Shown here one piece after another: positions 52,659-62,570 of a stretch of DNA of 64,000 bases. The position numbers were made by a program, and so were the translations under genes. Each line of letters starts with the position of its first letter. The first letter of the stretch is position 1. Origin of the DNA: Micrasema longulum (lineage: Eukaryota > Arthropoda > Insecta > Trichoptera > Brachycentridae); NCBI GenBank assembly GCA_022494885.1, contig JAGVSM010004585.1:1-64000 (forward strand), read 5' to 3'. The notes below the pieces were generated by a model. It was given only the letters and a program-made list of their open reading frames with translations. It was not told where the DNA came from and searched no databases.

Positions 52659-52791
52659 TTCCAAAATAAGCAGACCATAAAGCGCAAAATTATTTCACAT
52701 TCTATGACTAAGGAAATTCTCCAATATCATACCCGTAATAGGAAAATAGTGATAGATTTTATTACAGAGACTGAAATCCTTATAAGCAAAG
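52659..52791 (+). CDS. Candidate exon, low confidence
   Basis: The frame is open from about 52642, with KRKIISHSMTKEILQYHTRN, RKIVIDFITETEILISK, and ends at a consensus donor AAAG|GTAAGT (52791/52792). If used as a first exon, the ATG is at 52704; if internal, an acceptor-like GTCATATCAG lies at 52658. The sequence past the donor stays open into the antisense of L5, so the long 141-codon frame is not meaningful as a whole. Confidence 0.2.
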
Positions 52792-52979
52792 GTAAGTTTC
52801 CTGGAATATTGTTATGTGAAATACGCCGAAATTCTTTTCATTTTACCTTGAATATTTTCAAACTATACCTGTCATGCATTAATATACTCATCATGCCAGT
52901 TGCAAAGAATAGGAATTTATTTGAGAACAGTAAATATTTTTCCATGGAGTATAGAGATAAAACAAAAACAAATCAAATA

Positions 52980-53335
52980 AATCATCAGGCCGTTACCCGT
53001 GGGGTAGGCATAAGGGATAGAACGCCACAGCAGTATACATATTTACATACAAACCTCACTTCTCTTTACATTCATACATCTCCTCGTTCCGTTTTTTACA
53101 TGTCCGCTTTCAAATATCGGTTAAATTAGTTAGTTAGTTAGTCGTGCCTTTCTCCGTCTTTTCCTTTTTGTTTATTCATCAACTTTCACGTGGTAAATTC
53201 TTTAAGCCGTTTTTTCGCTGTCCATTCGCACTACATGGCCAAACCAATGCAACACTCCATTCTTCATTTTATAGATAATGCTTGTTTTAGCCTTACGCAA
53301 TGCACGGATTTCAAAATATGTGCACCTATTACATA
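52980..53335 (-). pseudogene. Non-LTR retrotransposon 3' fragment (copy L5)
   Basis: The minus strand contains ATTTTGAAATCCGTGCATTG, CGTAAGGC, GAATGGAGTGTTGCATTGG, TTTGGCCATGTAGTGCGAAT, GGACAGCG and, towards its end, TGGCGTTCTATCCCTTATGC, CTACCCCACGGGTAACGGCC. This parallels L1 in order (RSLRQM, KGSLRWFGHVERMD, VWRSILSAYPYG). It is heavily decayed. Confidence 0.55.
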
Positions 53336-53399
53336 TATTTAATAGTTAACCATTCATTTGCCTAAGATATTGAATTTTTAATGCATTTAACCCACTTTT

Positions 53400-53575
53400 A
53401 CTTTTGTTTTCAAAATTAATATTTCACGTTTCTCCCTGAGCGAAACCAAACCCAGGACCTCAAGAATAGTAGGCAAACGCGTTTACCACTACCCAACGAG
53501 GCGAGCTTATCCCCACTATATCCACCTGAGAGCAATCATCGAGACGAAAACACTCGCCCTGGGTTCTGGTTCTAC
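53400..53575 (-). mobile_element. SINE1 head with leader, copy n
   Basis: Minus strand: leader ACCAGAACCCAGGGCGAGTG, TTTTCGTCTCGATGATTGCT, CTCAGGTGGATATAGTGG; head ATAAGCTCGCCTCGTTGGGT, AGTGGTAAACGCGTTTGCCT, ACTATTCTTGAGGTCCTGGG, TTTGGTTTCGC. It shows the leader and head continuous over about 150 bases. Confidence 0.6.
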
Positions 53576-54559
53576 TCGTATTTCACATATATAACTGTAT
53601 TCTTTATCCGCTTGTATACATACAATTTTTATTTAGGAAGTCTTTAAAGTAAAATTTGAAACACATCTGTGTATCGGCAAATAAATTTTGCCGATTCCAA
53701 TATATCAGAAACACCAAAGTATCGTCGATATATCGGTGTCAGGATTGGATGCATCCCCAATTAATCTATCTATTTTAACTACCAGTTTCTCAAGCACTTA
53801 AAGCACAGTTACAGTACTATGCAGTTAATACAAAAATACACATCGTCTGATCGAAGCGCATCTTGATGCACACAGCAAGGATTTAATGTTATTATGATTA
53901 CCGTGCATGTAATGTAAAATTCTGGACCAATAAACATATTGAAGTCTTACAGTAGTCAAGTATTCCTTAGCTGCCTTTGTGCTTGAGGAAAACGAAATAT
54001 GTACTAAAATTCCTCAAAGATAAAACGAAGTGCTTTGATTTCTTTCAAGACAAAGCTCACTGAGAAAATAGCTTAAAGTGAGTAGTAATACAGATTATTA
54101 TCTAAGTTGCAAGACTTAATTCATCCGGTACTTTTTTGTTTCAAATTGGTGACCAACTAGATGTAAAGTACCACAATATTTTAGAGTTTAACGTCAAAAA
54201 AAAAATTATGATACGTAATTAATTTGGTATGTTATTTTATGTCCACGTTTGTCTTAGGCCGTAAAGTCACCATCTTGGATAACTGCAATCTTCTTTTGAT
54301 CAATTCAGACCAATCAAAATAGACGTGTTCGCATAAGATTATCAATCAAGTGGGATCTGGAGCATGGGGCTGCGGTCTTTATTTGGAACTAACACTGTAT
54401 CCCTTTACTGTCACACTGGGAAATTTAAAAAAAGTGATTGTACTGACTCTGTATATTTTATTTAATTTTTATTTTTTATATTATTTATTTCGAATACAAA
54501 TAGATGTACAGTTTAAATTAGTATTCTTTTTTAAAAAAACTATATAAAATGTGTACATA
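53576..54559. other. No confident gene
   Basis: A+T-rich with a modestly richer patch at 54240-54420. The 65-codon frame at 54350-54547 drifts into a hydrophobic A+T-driven string and lacks splice or start support. Confidence 0.35.
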
Positions 54560-55420
54560 GTAGGGCCTGCCTGCCATATGTATTTACTAAATAATACTGT
54601 AATAAAGCGACGACAGCTTAAAGTTTGAACTGTTTAAAAAAAAAAATACTATATATTAAAATAAAATGAAAATGGACAAAACGAGGAGGTAGTGGAAAGG
54701 AAAATAAGAAAATTGATAAGGAGAGGTATAGAATGATTGAAGGAAAGTAAGAGTGGAAAAATGCATTTGATTTAATGATTTAATGAATTATGAATGACAA
54801 GCATGAATCAAGCCTATTAATTATCTTCTGTACATATTGGATGGAGTGTTAAATATATCAAGACTATTAATTTTTTTGTTAAATGTTTCACATATATGAG
54901 AGATCGTAGAATGTTTCCGATGATTAATTTTAATTTTACGAATATAGAAAATATCAGAGAGTCTAGTTGGCCTGGTAAGCAAGTAGATAAATGAGTTCCG
55001 GGAAATCGAATTCATTATTTCGATTTTGTAAAGCAGGATCTGATCAAACATATCTCTTTGTGTGCTAATGAATCAAGGTTACAATGTTATAATGAAGCTA
55101 AATTATTGATCATACATACTGCAGTTAGGGGTGCATTGAAAGCTTTTTAAGTTTCCATGTTTTGTTATTTTCGCGGTTTGATTATAAAAAATATTACATT
55201 TACGCTTAATTAGTTGGGGAAAAAATTGATAGTGAATATGCTTAAATTGGAGAAAGACACAAGTCTTTTTGAACACTTTCGGGAAAGGAAGGGGTGTTTT
55301 TATTGTATCAATTAATTTAATGACAATACCACGGCCTAAAAGTTCTACGACAAGGGAATCGAAGACCCTGTACCACGGCTCATCAACGGCAACAATCGTA
55401 ACGCGGACCACGTTGAATAA
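54560..55420 (-). pseudogene. Possible LINE C-terminal remnant, minus strand (copy J7)
   Basis: The frame 55051-54821 reads RPTRLSDIFYIRKIKINHRK, then SHICETFNKKINSLDIFNTP, which looks like a LINE C-terminus (paired aromatic, basic and N-x-x-L-x-I-F pattern). An upstream frame (55411-55103) includes VTIVAVDEPWYRVFDSLVVE, LLGRGIVIKLIDTIKTPLPF, PK and has better composition, but I do not recognise it. The assignment as one element is tentative. Confidence 0.3.
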
Positions 55421-56640
55421 TAATGGGAATATTACCTTTAAAGTTTTATGATTTTTGTGTTCATTTTTTTTATTTATCGTCTGACTGAATACTCTAAATA
55501 TTATTATTTATTAATTGTGTTACCCGTCATAGTTTCATCTAATCTAGCTTACCTCATTACTTTTCTTTCGAGAAGTATAAATGTAGTTATAATATTAATA
55601 ACCAATTTTCTAGAAATTTGATCTTAAGATTACTTTAATATTCGTTTTTAATATAGTTGTATCCATAATTATATAAAATAAACAGCGTCAAAAGCTCAGA
55701 AGAAAGGTGAACGTAAATTACCATTACTCGATAAGGAGTTCACTGAGAAATTGAAGTAAGAAGTATATAATATAAGGAAAGAATAACGTGAAAAGGTAAA
55801 AGTTAGGTGTTTTAAATTGAAGATTGATTGTACTGAAAAATGTTGAAAGAGATTTACGTCGAGCTGAAGTATTTCCCGTCGATTTATATGTAAAAATAAC
55901 TCAACCTGAAATTGATAAAGATTTTTGTAGAAATGAGATTTTGCTGCGATCAAATTCAATATACCCTTAACGTGTAAATTATTTGAGGACTTAGATTTAT
56001 AAATTATTTTATTTAAAAAAAAAAATTTACAATATTATTTTGTTGAAAATAAATTTTGCACAATTGAATTATTTCAATATAATTATATACCAGTTTTCAT
56101 TATGATAGAAAAGTGGAATTATAACACCATTCTATTGAGAAGTAGGAATATGAAGGAGGGAATGAAAGGAGAGGAAGAAATAATTATGTGCAAGGAAGGA
56201 CGACATTTCAATTAATGAAATGTATTATTTTTACGAAGAAAACCGTCTTTACGGAACACCAGTATCATAGGTAAGCAAATATAAATTTATCGATTGTGCA
56301 AATGAAATATTCTTTTGCACAGAAATTCTGTTTATCATCATTTGAAATAAAATAAGGTAAGTCAAGCTTTAAAAACAACATAATATCTTCACGTACGTGA
56401 CTTCATCATAATTAATCGTATTAAGCGGTGACTATGAACTATAAGAAATGGCACATTATTGCTTCCCGGTTGGTTCCTGCGGTTATTAAATCCATGCGCG
56501 CGTGAAAATCAAGCAACACACAATGGGTGCAAAATAGTATTATAAATAAAAAATACTTAAATCATTAATGATTCTGTTTTAAAAGCTATCAATAATATAA
56601 ATATAATACAAATATTTGAAACAGTTATGTTTGTTTGTTA
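55421..56640. other. No confident gene
   Basis: The minus frame 55959-55696 (87 codons) has no recognised motif and A+T-driven composition. A purine-rich block at 56150-56190 resembles those at 54690 and 61255, perhaps 3' UTR of related LINEs. Confidence 0.35.
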
Positions 56641-56644
56641 AAAT

Positions 56645-56710
56645 TCTCGGTGAAAATTCATCGCAATTTATAATAGAAATAAAATTGGGATTATACTAAA
56701 TCCGCCAATT
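56645..56710 (-). repeat. Penelope-like family A, 3' part (copy A9)
   Basis: GGTGAAAATTCATCGCAATT, TATAATAGAAATAAAATTGG, GATTATACTAAATCC is the reverse of the family 3' end. It lies about 210 bp from copy A10 in the opposite orientation, the same minus-then-plus arrangement as A2 and A3. Confidence 0.4.
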
Positions 56711-56914
56711 CGCAATAATCAGGGACGAGAGAATCAAGAACATGATTATAAATGAGCCAAAACTATTTATGTTTTTAAAGTGATTTAATTACTTGACGTA
56801 AACTCTTGTATTTACCCAGAAAAGAGTATTCAGATAAAGAAATATATATTCATTTAGTATCATAATTTTAAATTATTAATCTTTATTTTTTTTTGTGTAA
56901 ATACTTTTAGTTTT

Positions 56915-57040
56915 AAAATATACATACTAGTTTCGAAGACGTCGCGAAAGCGATAAAACCGATAACTGGTTATCGCACATTTGTGAATTTAAGTATGTTA
57001 TTAAATTTATCACTCTTCTTTTATTTCTATAATAAATACA
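56915..57040 (+). repeat. Penelope-like family A, copy A10
   Basis: TACATACTAGTTTCGAAGAC, GTCGCGAAAGCGATAAAACC, GATAACTGGTTATCGC, TATCACTCTTCTTTTATTTC, TATAATAAATAC. It contains the hammerhead-like motif listed next. Confidence 0.55.
56922..56973 (+). ncRNA. Hammerhead-ribozyme-like motif in repeat A10
   Basis: Helix I is CTAGT (56927-56931) with ACTGG (56965-56969): relative to A1's CCAGT/ACTGG one C-G pair becomes a U-G pair, so pairing is kept. Outside it, ATA and TAT also pair. Helix II GTCGC-GAAA-GCGAT (56941-56954) is intact. The core TTCGAAGA and the AAAACCGATA element are diverged, so cleavage competence is doubtful. Confidence 0.4.
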
Positions 57041-58000
57041 TATTTGAGTTTTTTTATAATAAAACTTGTCTGAAATCCACGAAAAAATGTAAATCAAGAA
57101 CCAACAGTAAATGTAGTAGTATGTAAAGTGATTACTAAACACAACCATTAAAGGCTATCAACCCGGTTAATGCCTAGCCTTTCATATTCCCTTACTAAAT
57201 GTTTTTCATTTCTGTCGTAATATTCGTATTTCAATCGTAATCTAGGGGGTGGAATTTGGATATATTAGAAATGTTGTTAAAGATTACATTTTTTTGAGAG
57301 CCTAATAAGTTTCAGAATGTCACTGTTTTGTCAATTAGTTGGCCAATCGTGAACCTGGCAAATGACGTCATTAATTGAACAAATCATCAGCAGCATATAA
57401 ACTTTGACCTGTGTTTTCATTATTCTTGTTATCAAATCGACGCACGACAGCAGATTTTAAGAATAAAATTCATTAATTTGTTTTATGTACCAACTTGTAA
57501 AAACAATTATACCTCGAATTCATTCATCAGACGTACCTGCAAAAATTATAATGGACTTAATATTGATGTCAACATTTTTAACTGCACGTTGCATTTGTAC
57601 AGAACATTTTTTCATAGGGTTGATTATTTGGAATAGTTGCTGAATGTGCATCTTGAGTGGTTTATGCTATGTATATTATTGTATATGTGCCGCATGTAAT
57701 GTATGTGTTTGTGTTTGTTTTATATATGCGTTCATGTGTGTGCGTGGATGGCTCGGAGTGTACATTCGGTATTTTTATTTATTTAAATTTATTACCTCCA
57801 TGGAAAACGCAAATGTTAACAATTATTCTTTTCTCACTTGAAATTGTTTTTTTTTGTCACATTTAATATTTATATCTTTTGCATAATTTATGAAAACTTA
57901 ATTGGTCTTTTTATGTCAATTTTTGTTTTTTGTTTTTAATACTTATTATCTATGACTGTATGTTTTCTGAATAAAATAAAACAATAGTAGCAACTAATTT
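57041..58000. other. No confident gene; promoter-like words at 57363-57421
   Basis: TGACGTCA (57363-57370), TATAAA (57396-57401) and an initiator-like TCATT (57417-57421) lie in order, but TATA-to-initiator spacing (about 23) is short and no gene follows on the plus strand. A T-rich segment ends in AATAAAATAAAAC (57971-57983), like a retroelement or transcript 3' end. Confidence 0.3.
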
Positions 58001-58282
58001 TTACTGCAATATTTTGGGCTCTGGATTGGAACTTGTCTTCGCGATGTATGTAATAAATACCAGTGTCCTACCAGTAAAAGCCTTGAGTTTAATATTTCTT
58101 TTTGAAGATTTCAACATTACAGTTGTACCTTTGAACTCATATGTAGTTGTGGAATATCTCACCTTTCTATCCCAAAATAGCCAGGTTCTCTTCTCTCCTC
58201 TGTAAGTAACATCCATACGAATTGCCGCCTGCCACTCAGGCCTACTATTATACGTGGCATAACGTCCCAAGAGCGTTTCCAT
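58001..58282 (-). CDS. Hypothetical ORF of 93 codons, product not recognised
   Basis: The minus strand reads METLLGRYATYNSRPEWQAA, IRMDVTYRGEKRTWLFWDRK, VRYSTTTYEFKGTTVMLKSS, KRNIKLKAFTGRTLVFITYI, then AKTSSNPEPKILQ and a stop. Composition is richer in G+C than the flanks and amino-acid use looks protein-like: it is basic, rich in Thr, Lys and Arg, has two Trp close together (RTWLFW), no signal peptide and no clear membrane segment. A possible alternative is that it represents several small exons, since TTACTTACAG|AGG and GAAAG|GTGAGA occur inside. No repeat family in the window matches it. It could be a host exon or part of an unclassified element. Confidence 0.4.
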   Translation of the reverse strand: METLLGRYATYNSRPEWQAAIRMDVTYRGEKRTWLFWDRKVRYSTTTYEFKGTTVMLKSSKRNIKLKAFTGRTLVFITYIAKTSSNPEPKILQ

Positions 58283-60039
58283 ACTTGAACATTACCAATT
58301 AAACATGCATATTGCGCGGTCACTCACTGCCATGCATAAACTGCAATAATGTATGCAAAATGCCGTTGAAATATATAAGTGGACCTCTAAGTTTAACAGT
58401 TAATGTGAGAAAATTTCAATAATACATTAAACGTAATTAATGCAACAAAAATGCATTTATGGCACTCTTTTCTAATAGAGGTAATTTAATTTTGTGTTGA
58501 TTGACTTACACTATAGATGTATTTTAGTAACAGTAAACCTCAATTATAATTAATAAGTGTGTTTCTTATGGGATATTTCAAATTGGCAGTCAGTCAGTTG
58601 GCAAAATCACACCGGCACACCGTAACATTTATAAGACTTATTTATCTAAGGAAACAAGAAACGAAAATTCTATGCCAATAATCTTGAAATACTGAGAATC
58701 AGACACTTTGTTTATATACCTAATAACTTATGCTTAAATACAAATTATTTATCAAATATGCTTGGTTCACTTCCATATACTTATTTACCAAGTGTTTATA
58801 ATTAATAACTTGTATTTAAATATAAGTTATTGTCTATATAATTACAATGGAATCCCATCAAAAATTATCTATAAATAACATAAATAGAAGAAAGAGTTTA
58901 ATATTTGCCAAAGAATCAAATAAAACATTTATCGTTCGTTTAATTATCTATAATCGTTTACAGTTCGTTCTAAAAATACTTTACATTTATATAATAATAA
59001 AATCATGTTTTTCTAACATACGCGAGTAAGTTGCATTTATATTATTTTATATTTAATCGCGTTATGTTTGTGTCGAAGTATTGATTTTCTAAGATAATTG
59101 ATTTGAATAAAATCAATTTATAACGAAAGTAATATCAAATCGTGCTAAAACGTAAGAAAAAAAAATCACTTCAAAGCACAGAAGTGAAGTTTCATTTTGC
59201 TTCAAAAACGTAAAAAAATAACCAAATCATCATTTTTTTATGCTAACATAAGAACTTCTCGCTGTTTTTTTTTAATCTAAAAAGTAAATGAAAACCATAT
59301 TTCAGGATAATTTAAGTGTTATTGTTATAATAAACACATTTTATGAGACTCTTTCTGCTTCATACCTAGTTAACGGCTTATTAAATCTGATTATGATAAT
59401 TGACCATGATGTATAACCTCAGTCTCCGCGGAATACTTGAGCCTTCCTACAAAGTAAAGTTAACGAGATTCAAATATTTAAACGGCGACTTTGTAATTCA
59501 TACCACTAATCGAAAAATTATGGGGTAGATGTGCCAAAGCGTCGGCGTGCTAAAATTAAAGAGAGATTTCAAAACTTTTATAATGGGCGATAGCAATTTA
59601 ATGCGAGCTTTTTATTTTTTAAGCCTTAATCAATGAACTGAAACATTTACACTTAACTATTGTCATTAAGGTACTCGTATTTATCTCAACTTTTTATGAC
59701 GTAATTTGTAAGTTTCAAGTCGGTAATTTAGCCATTAATAAACAAGCCATTTCGGTTAAAATGTAAATACTTCAAAAGGTGTAAACGGCTTTTTTATTAT
59801 TCAAAGTGCTTTGACCACTTATCAAAATAATACGTTAGCGAAGGATAAAGTTCTCAAGTTATTATCAGTTAAAAGAAATTATTCAAAATATAACTATCGT
59901 GCTAGTTTGGCTTTGAGCTCTTTTGTAACAGAAAAAATAAAGTCACAGAAGAGGAAAAACTTTTTATAAAAATGTAAGGCGTGATCTTTTTTACAGAAAG
60001 AGTTATTTTGAGGTACATTATAAGATTGACAGATATCAA
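58283..60039. other. A+T-rich stretch, no feature seen
   Basis: No coding frame of note. A G+C-richer patch near 59400-59460 and a short GTCGGCGTGC word at 59540 were inspected without result. Confidence 0.4.
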
Positions 60040-60510
60040 CAGAGATTGAGAACATTTAAGGGAAGAAGACATGCACATATAAGCATTTACATGGCTTATG
60101 ACCTGTTATTGGCTAGTTAGAGTGGCCACTACATGGTGTTTAATATTCACTATTTGCCAATGTTTGAACATTCTAATTTTTTCAATTCATCTATTGATTT
60201 TATTGGTTTACGAGCTAAAACCTTTGTTGTTGTAAAGGTATTTATTTAATAAATTAATTTACATACTTGGTAACGCCTTCAAACAAATGTTTAATTTTTA
60301 TACTTCTTTTGGAACCAGTTGGTTTAATTACAATATTTTAAGTTTGTTCAAACGTTTCTAGACAAAGAAATATGGATGTACAAAAATAGCCAAAGTGGTG
60401 AATGTAACCTGTATGTAAAGTGGCCACTCAAATCAGGCAATGACACGCACTTATATTTGTAAATGAATCTGTTTTGCTTCCTAAAATGTTCTCCATTTCT
60501 GTTGTAATTT
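60040..60510 (+). mobile_element. Family C TIR element, fullest copy
   Basis: The left arm is GGGAAGAAGACATGCACATA, TAAGCATTTACATGGCTTAT, GACCTGTTATTGGCTAGTTA, GAGTGGCCACTACATGG. The inverted right arm is GGTGAATGTAACCTGTATGT, AAAGTGGCCACTCAAATCAG, GCAATGACACGCAC, ATTTGTAAATGAATCTG. Internally it has CGAGCTAAAACCTTTGTTG, ACTTGGTAACGCCTTC and AAGTTTGTTCAAACGTTTCT, AGACAAAG. It is non-coding and about 470 bp. It is followed immediately by a SINE2 copy. Confidence 0.6.
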
Positions 60511-60519
60511 TTTTGTAAA

Positions 60520-60705
60520 AAATAAATATTTGCGTTCTTATAATTTACCTGAATTTAATTTTGAGGGCCATTTTCAACGAGTTTTAAATAACTTACTATT
60601 AGAAAATGGGTATCAAGTTGGGGTACAGTAGGATTCGAACCAGGGATCTTTGGTCCGTGAGTCCGAGACACTAGCCGCAGGACCACAACCCAATCATTTT
60701 AATGA
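60520..60705 (-). mobile_element. SINE2 copy
   Basis: Minus strand: GGGTTGTGGTCCTGCGGCTA, GTGTCTCGGACTCACGGACC, AAAGATCCCTGGTTCGAATC, CTACTGTACCCCAACTTGAT, then AAGTTATTTAAAACTCGTTG, AAAATGGCCCTCAAAATT, AGAACGCAAATATTTATTTT. The B box GGTTCGAATCC is the canonical sequence here. Confidence 0.65.
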
Positions 60706-61029
60706 CTCCCTAAAGAGTCAAATCGAGTAGTTTATCTACAAACGTTTGGACCAACTTAAAATACTGAACATCATGAAATTTTTGTACTATAAATAGTATA
60801 TTTTCACGTATGTCATATTATTTTCAAAGAGGCTAAAGTGCTTTTAATGGTAGTAAGTGTACATGAAATTTTGCCCGTGTTATGCATTCAAAAATAATTT
60901 TCATTAAATAATCAATAATCTGTTTCCTTGAACGGAATCGACATTGAAATAAAATATTCAACATCCATCGAAATGAAAATTTGGTTTCCCATTTTTATTT
61001 TTTCAAATTTTATTTGACTTCTTGTAGAC

Positions 61030-61560
61030 ATTAATAAATACTTACTCATTTATTTATTTATTTACACATTTACACAAATAGCAATTCCATCCAACCAACC
61101 AGTAAAACAAAAGTATCATTTATATTGCTTAAGTTTCAAAACGTATTCAAGACATAAAAAAATAATTTTAAAAAATAGGTACATAAATAGAAATAGCAAT
61201 ATTTTTATAAATATTAATTAATATCCGTACTAGTCTTTAATGGGAAATGAGAATAAAAGAGATGAAAGAAGGAGATATTAAGTTAGAGAAAGAAGATGTT
61301 TCTTCTGACGTGATTTAAATAAAGAAACTATGGAAACATCATTGATAAATGATGGAAAACAATTCCACAGCTGAGCATCAGAGACCCGAGTTAGAGAAGA
61401 AGAAGGAATTGTGGAGTGTTGAAATTTTTCATTGCGGTAAATTAGAGCGTTAGAACTATGAAGTACAGTTGTAGGGTCCATAGTCCATAATCGATGACAC
61501 ACACGTGTTAAATTAGTTCATCTGCAGTAGACTAATGACCGACGATGCAATGTCATCGTT
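61030..61560 (-). pseudogene. LINE 3' end, minus strand (copy J6)
   Basis: The frame 61502-61278 reads MCHRLWTMDPTTVLHSSNAL, IYRNEKFQHSTIPSSSLTRV, SDAQLWNCFPSFINDVSIVS, LFKSRQKKHLLSLT and a stop. QHSxxxSS...xxxLWNxxPxxI...SxxxFKSR is the usual C-terminus of insect LINEs of the CR1/Jockey group. An upstream in-frame stop shows decay. The 3' UTR runs to an A-rich tail, seen as TTTATTTATTTATTTACACA at 61049-61068 on the plus strand. Confidence 0.65.
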
Positions 61561-61605
61561 TTCTATCAAATCCAATACATTTGTACAACGCAACTCTTAT
61601 AGTAT

Positions 61606-61940
61606 TGTACGTTAAGCCGGGACCATTGTTCTGCAGTACATTTACATCGTCCCTACCATAAATAAATGAACTACAAAAAAACGCCGTCTATAAAGAAACC
61701 ACAAGACGTAACGCCAGTTAGTCAGCCGTTCAGTTAGTCAGCCCAACAAGTTAAGTTCACTTCAGTCCAGCTCGACGAAGTCACCCAGTTCCAGCATGTA
61801 GTTAAAGTGCAGCTAATTATCCTCATCACCGTAACACGCGTGCGACATAATTCATTATTTATTCGCCATGTAAAAAATAAACATTAAACAGCAACCTCGC
61901 GTCTTCTCTGTTAATCTTTCACTGGGGTAGGAACTCCAAC
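61606..61940 (+). mobile_element. Probable solo LTR with adjacent primer-binding-site-like sequence
   Basis: The segment starts TGTACGTTAAGCCGGGACCA (61606) and ends ...GTTAATCTTTCA (61921). One base later TGGGGTAGGAACTCCAACCC (61923-61942) has the TGG start of an LTR retrotransposon primer-binding site. Inside are a direct repeat (CAGTTAGTCAGCC twice, near 61722 and 61738) and a late AATAAA (61877). Composition is more balanced than the flanks. There is no gag-pol and no second LTR in the window, and I see no convincing target duplication. Confidence 0.35.
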
Positions 61941-62258
61941 CCTCAACTACTTAATCCTACATAGTGAACAAAAGGGTGTGATAGTTTCTCCGCTGTCCAA
62001 TTTTGAACCATTTCTTTCGCTTACAATAATTGGAAATGTGGTCAGGTCAAATTTTCTAATACCTACACTTGTAACTTATGTATCCAGTGGTTCGAGTTTA
62101 TCGAGTAATTAACTGCTTCATCTTTCGTAGGATGAATTGCCAAATAATAAAGATAACAAAAATGCTTTTCTTTTCTAAATTCACACACAATTTTATTTGC
62201 CCGGATACGGTCAGTAATAAATTGTTAGTTTTGAAAGTTCTTTAAAATTAGGTGACGG

Positions 62259-62570
62259 TCAAATGTTTGGAATAGAATCGCAGGAATAATTAGCTGTTAC
62301 TGCTAAACAACGTTTTCTTTTACCCCAGTGAATGAGAAATTCAGTGCAACGAGATTGTATAGCTTCACAAGCAATACACCTGTAGTTTGTGACCATAACG
62401 AATTGCCTGCGGTTGTTGTATGGGCCTGATACATCCCAACCACATAACGTTCTCCCGCAAACTAAACCGAACGGCGATATTACGGCCGAGCGAAATAATT
62501 TAAGGCCATGACAATAATTGCCCATTACGGGCCGCCACGTATTTTCAATTACCTTGCTAAAGATGCCTTA
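62259..62570 (-). CDS. Hypothetical ORF or conserved island, product not recognised
   Basis: On the minus strand a frame is open for about 104 codons: GIFSKVIENTWRPVMGNYC, HGLKLFRSAVISPFGLVCG, RTLCGWDVSGPYNNRRQFV, MVTNYRCIACEAIQSRCTEF, then LIHWGKRKRCLAVTANYSC and DSIPNI, stop. It has about eight cysteines (C-x2-C and similar spacings) and no known domain. The 300-bp block is distinctly richer in G+C than its neighbours and contains CpG (ACGGCCGAGCG). An acceptor-like GGCATCTTTAG precedes it on the minus strand. It could equally be a conserved regulatory element with homeodomain-type ATAATTG words. Confidence 0.3.

Noticed and set aside
52704..53129. 141-codon plus-strand frame as one gene
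   Set aside because: Its second half is the antisense of non-LTR copy L5. Only the first 88 bases up to a donor have any independent support.
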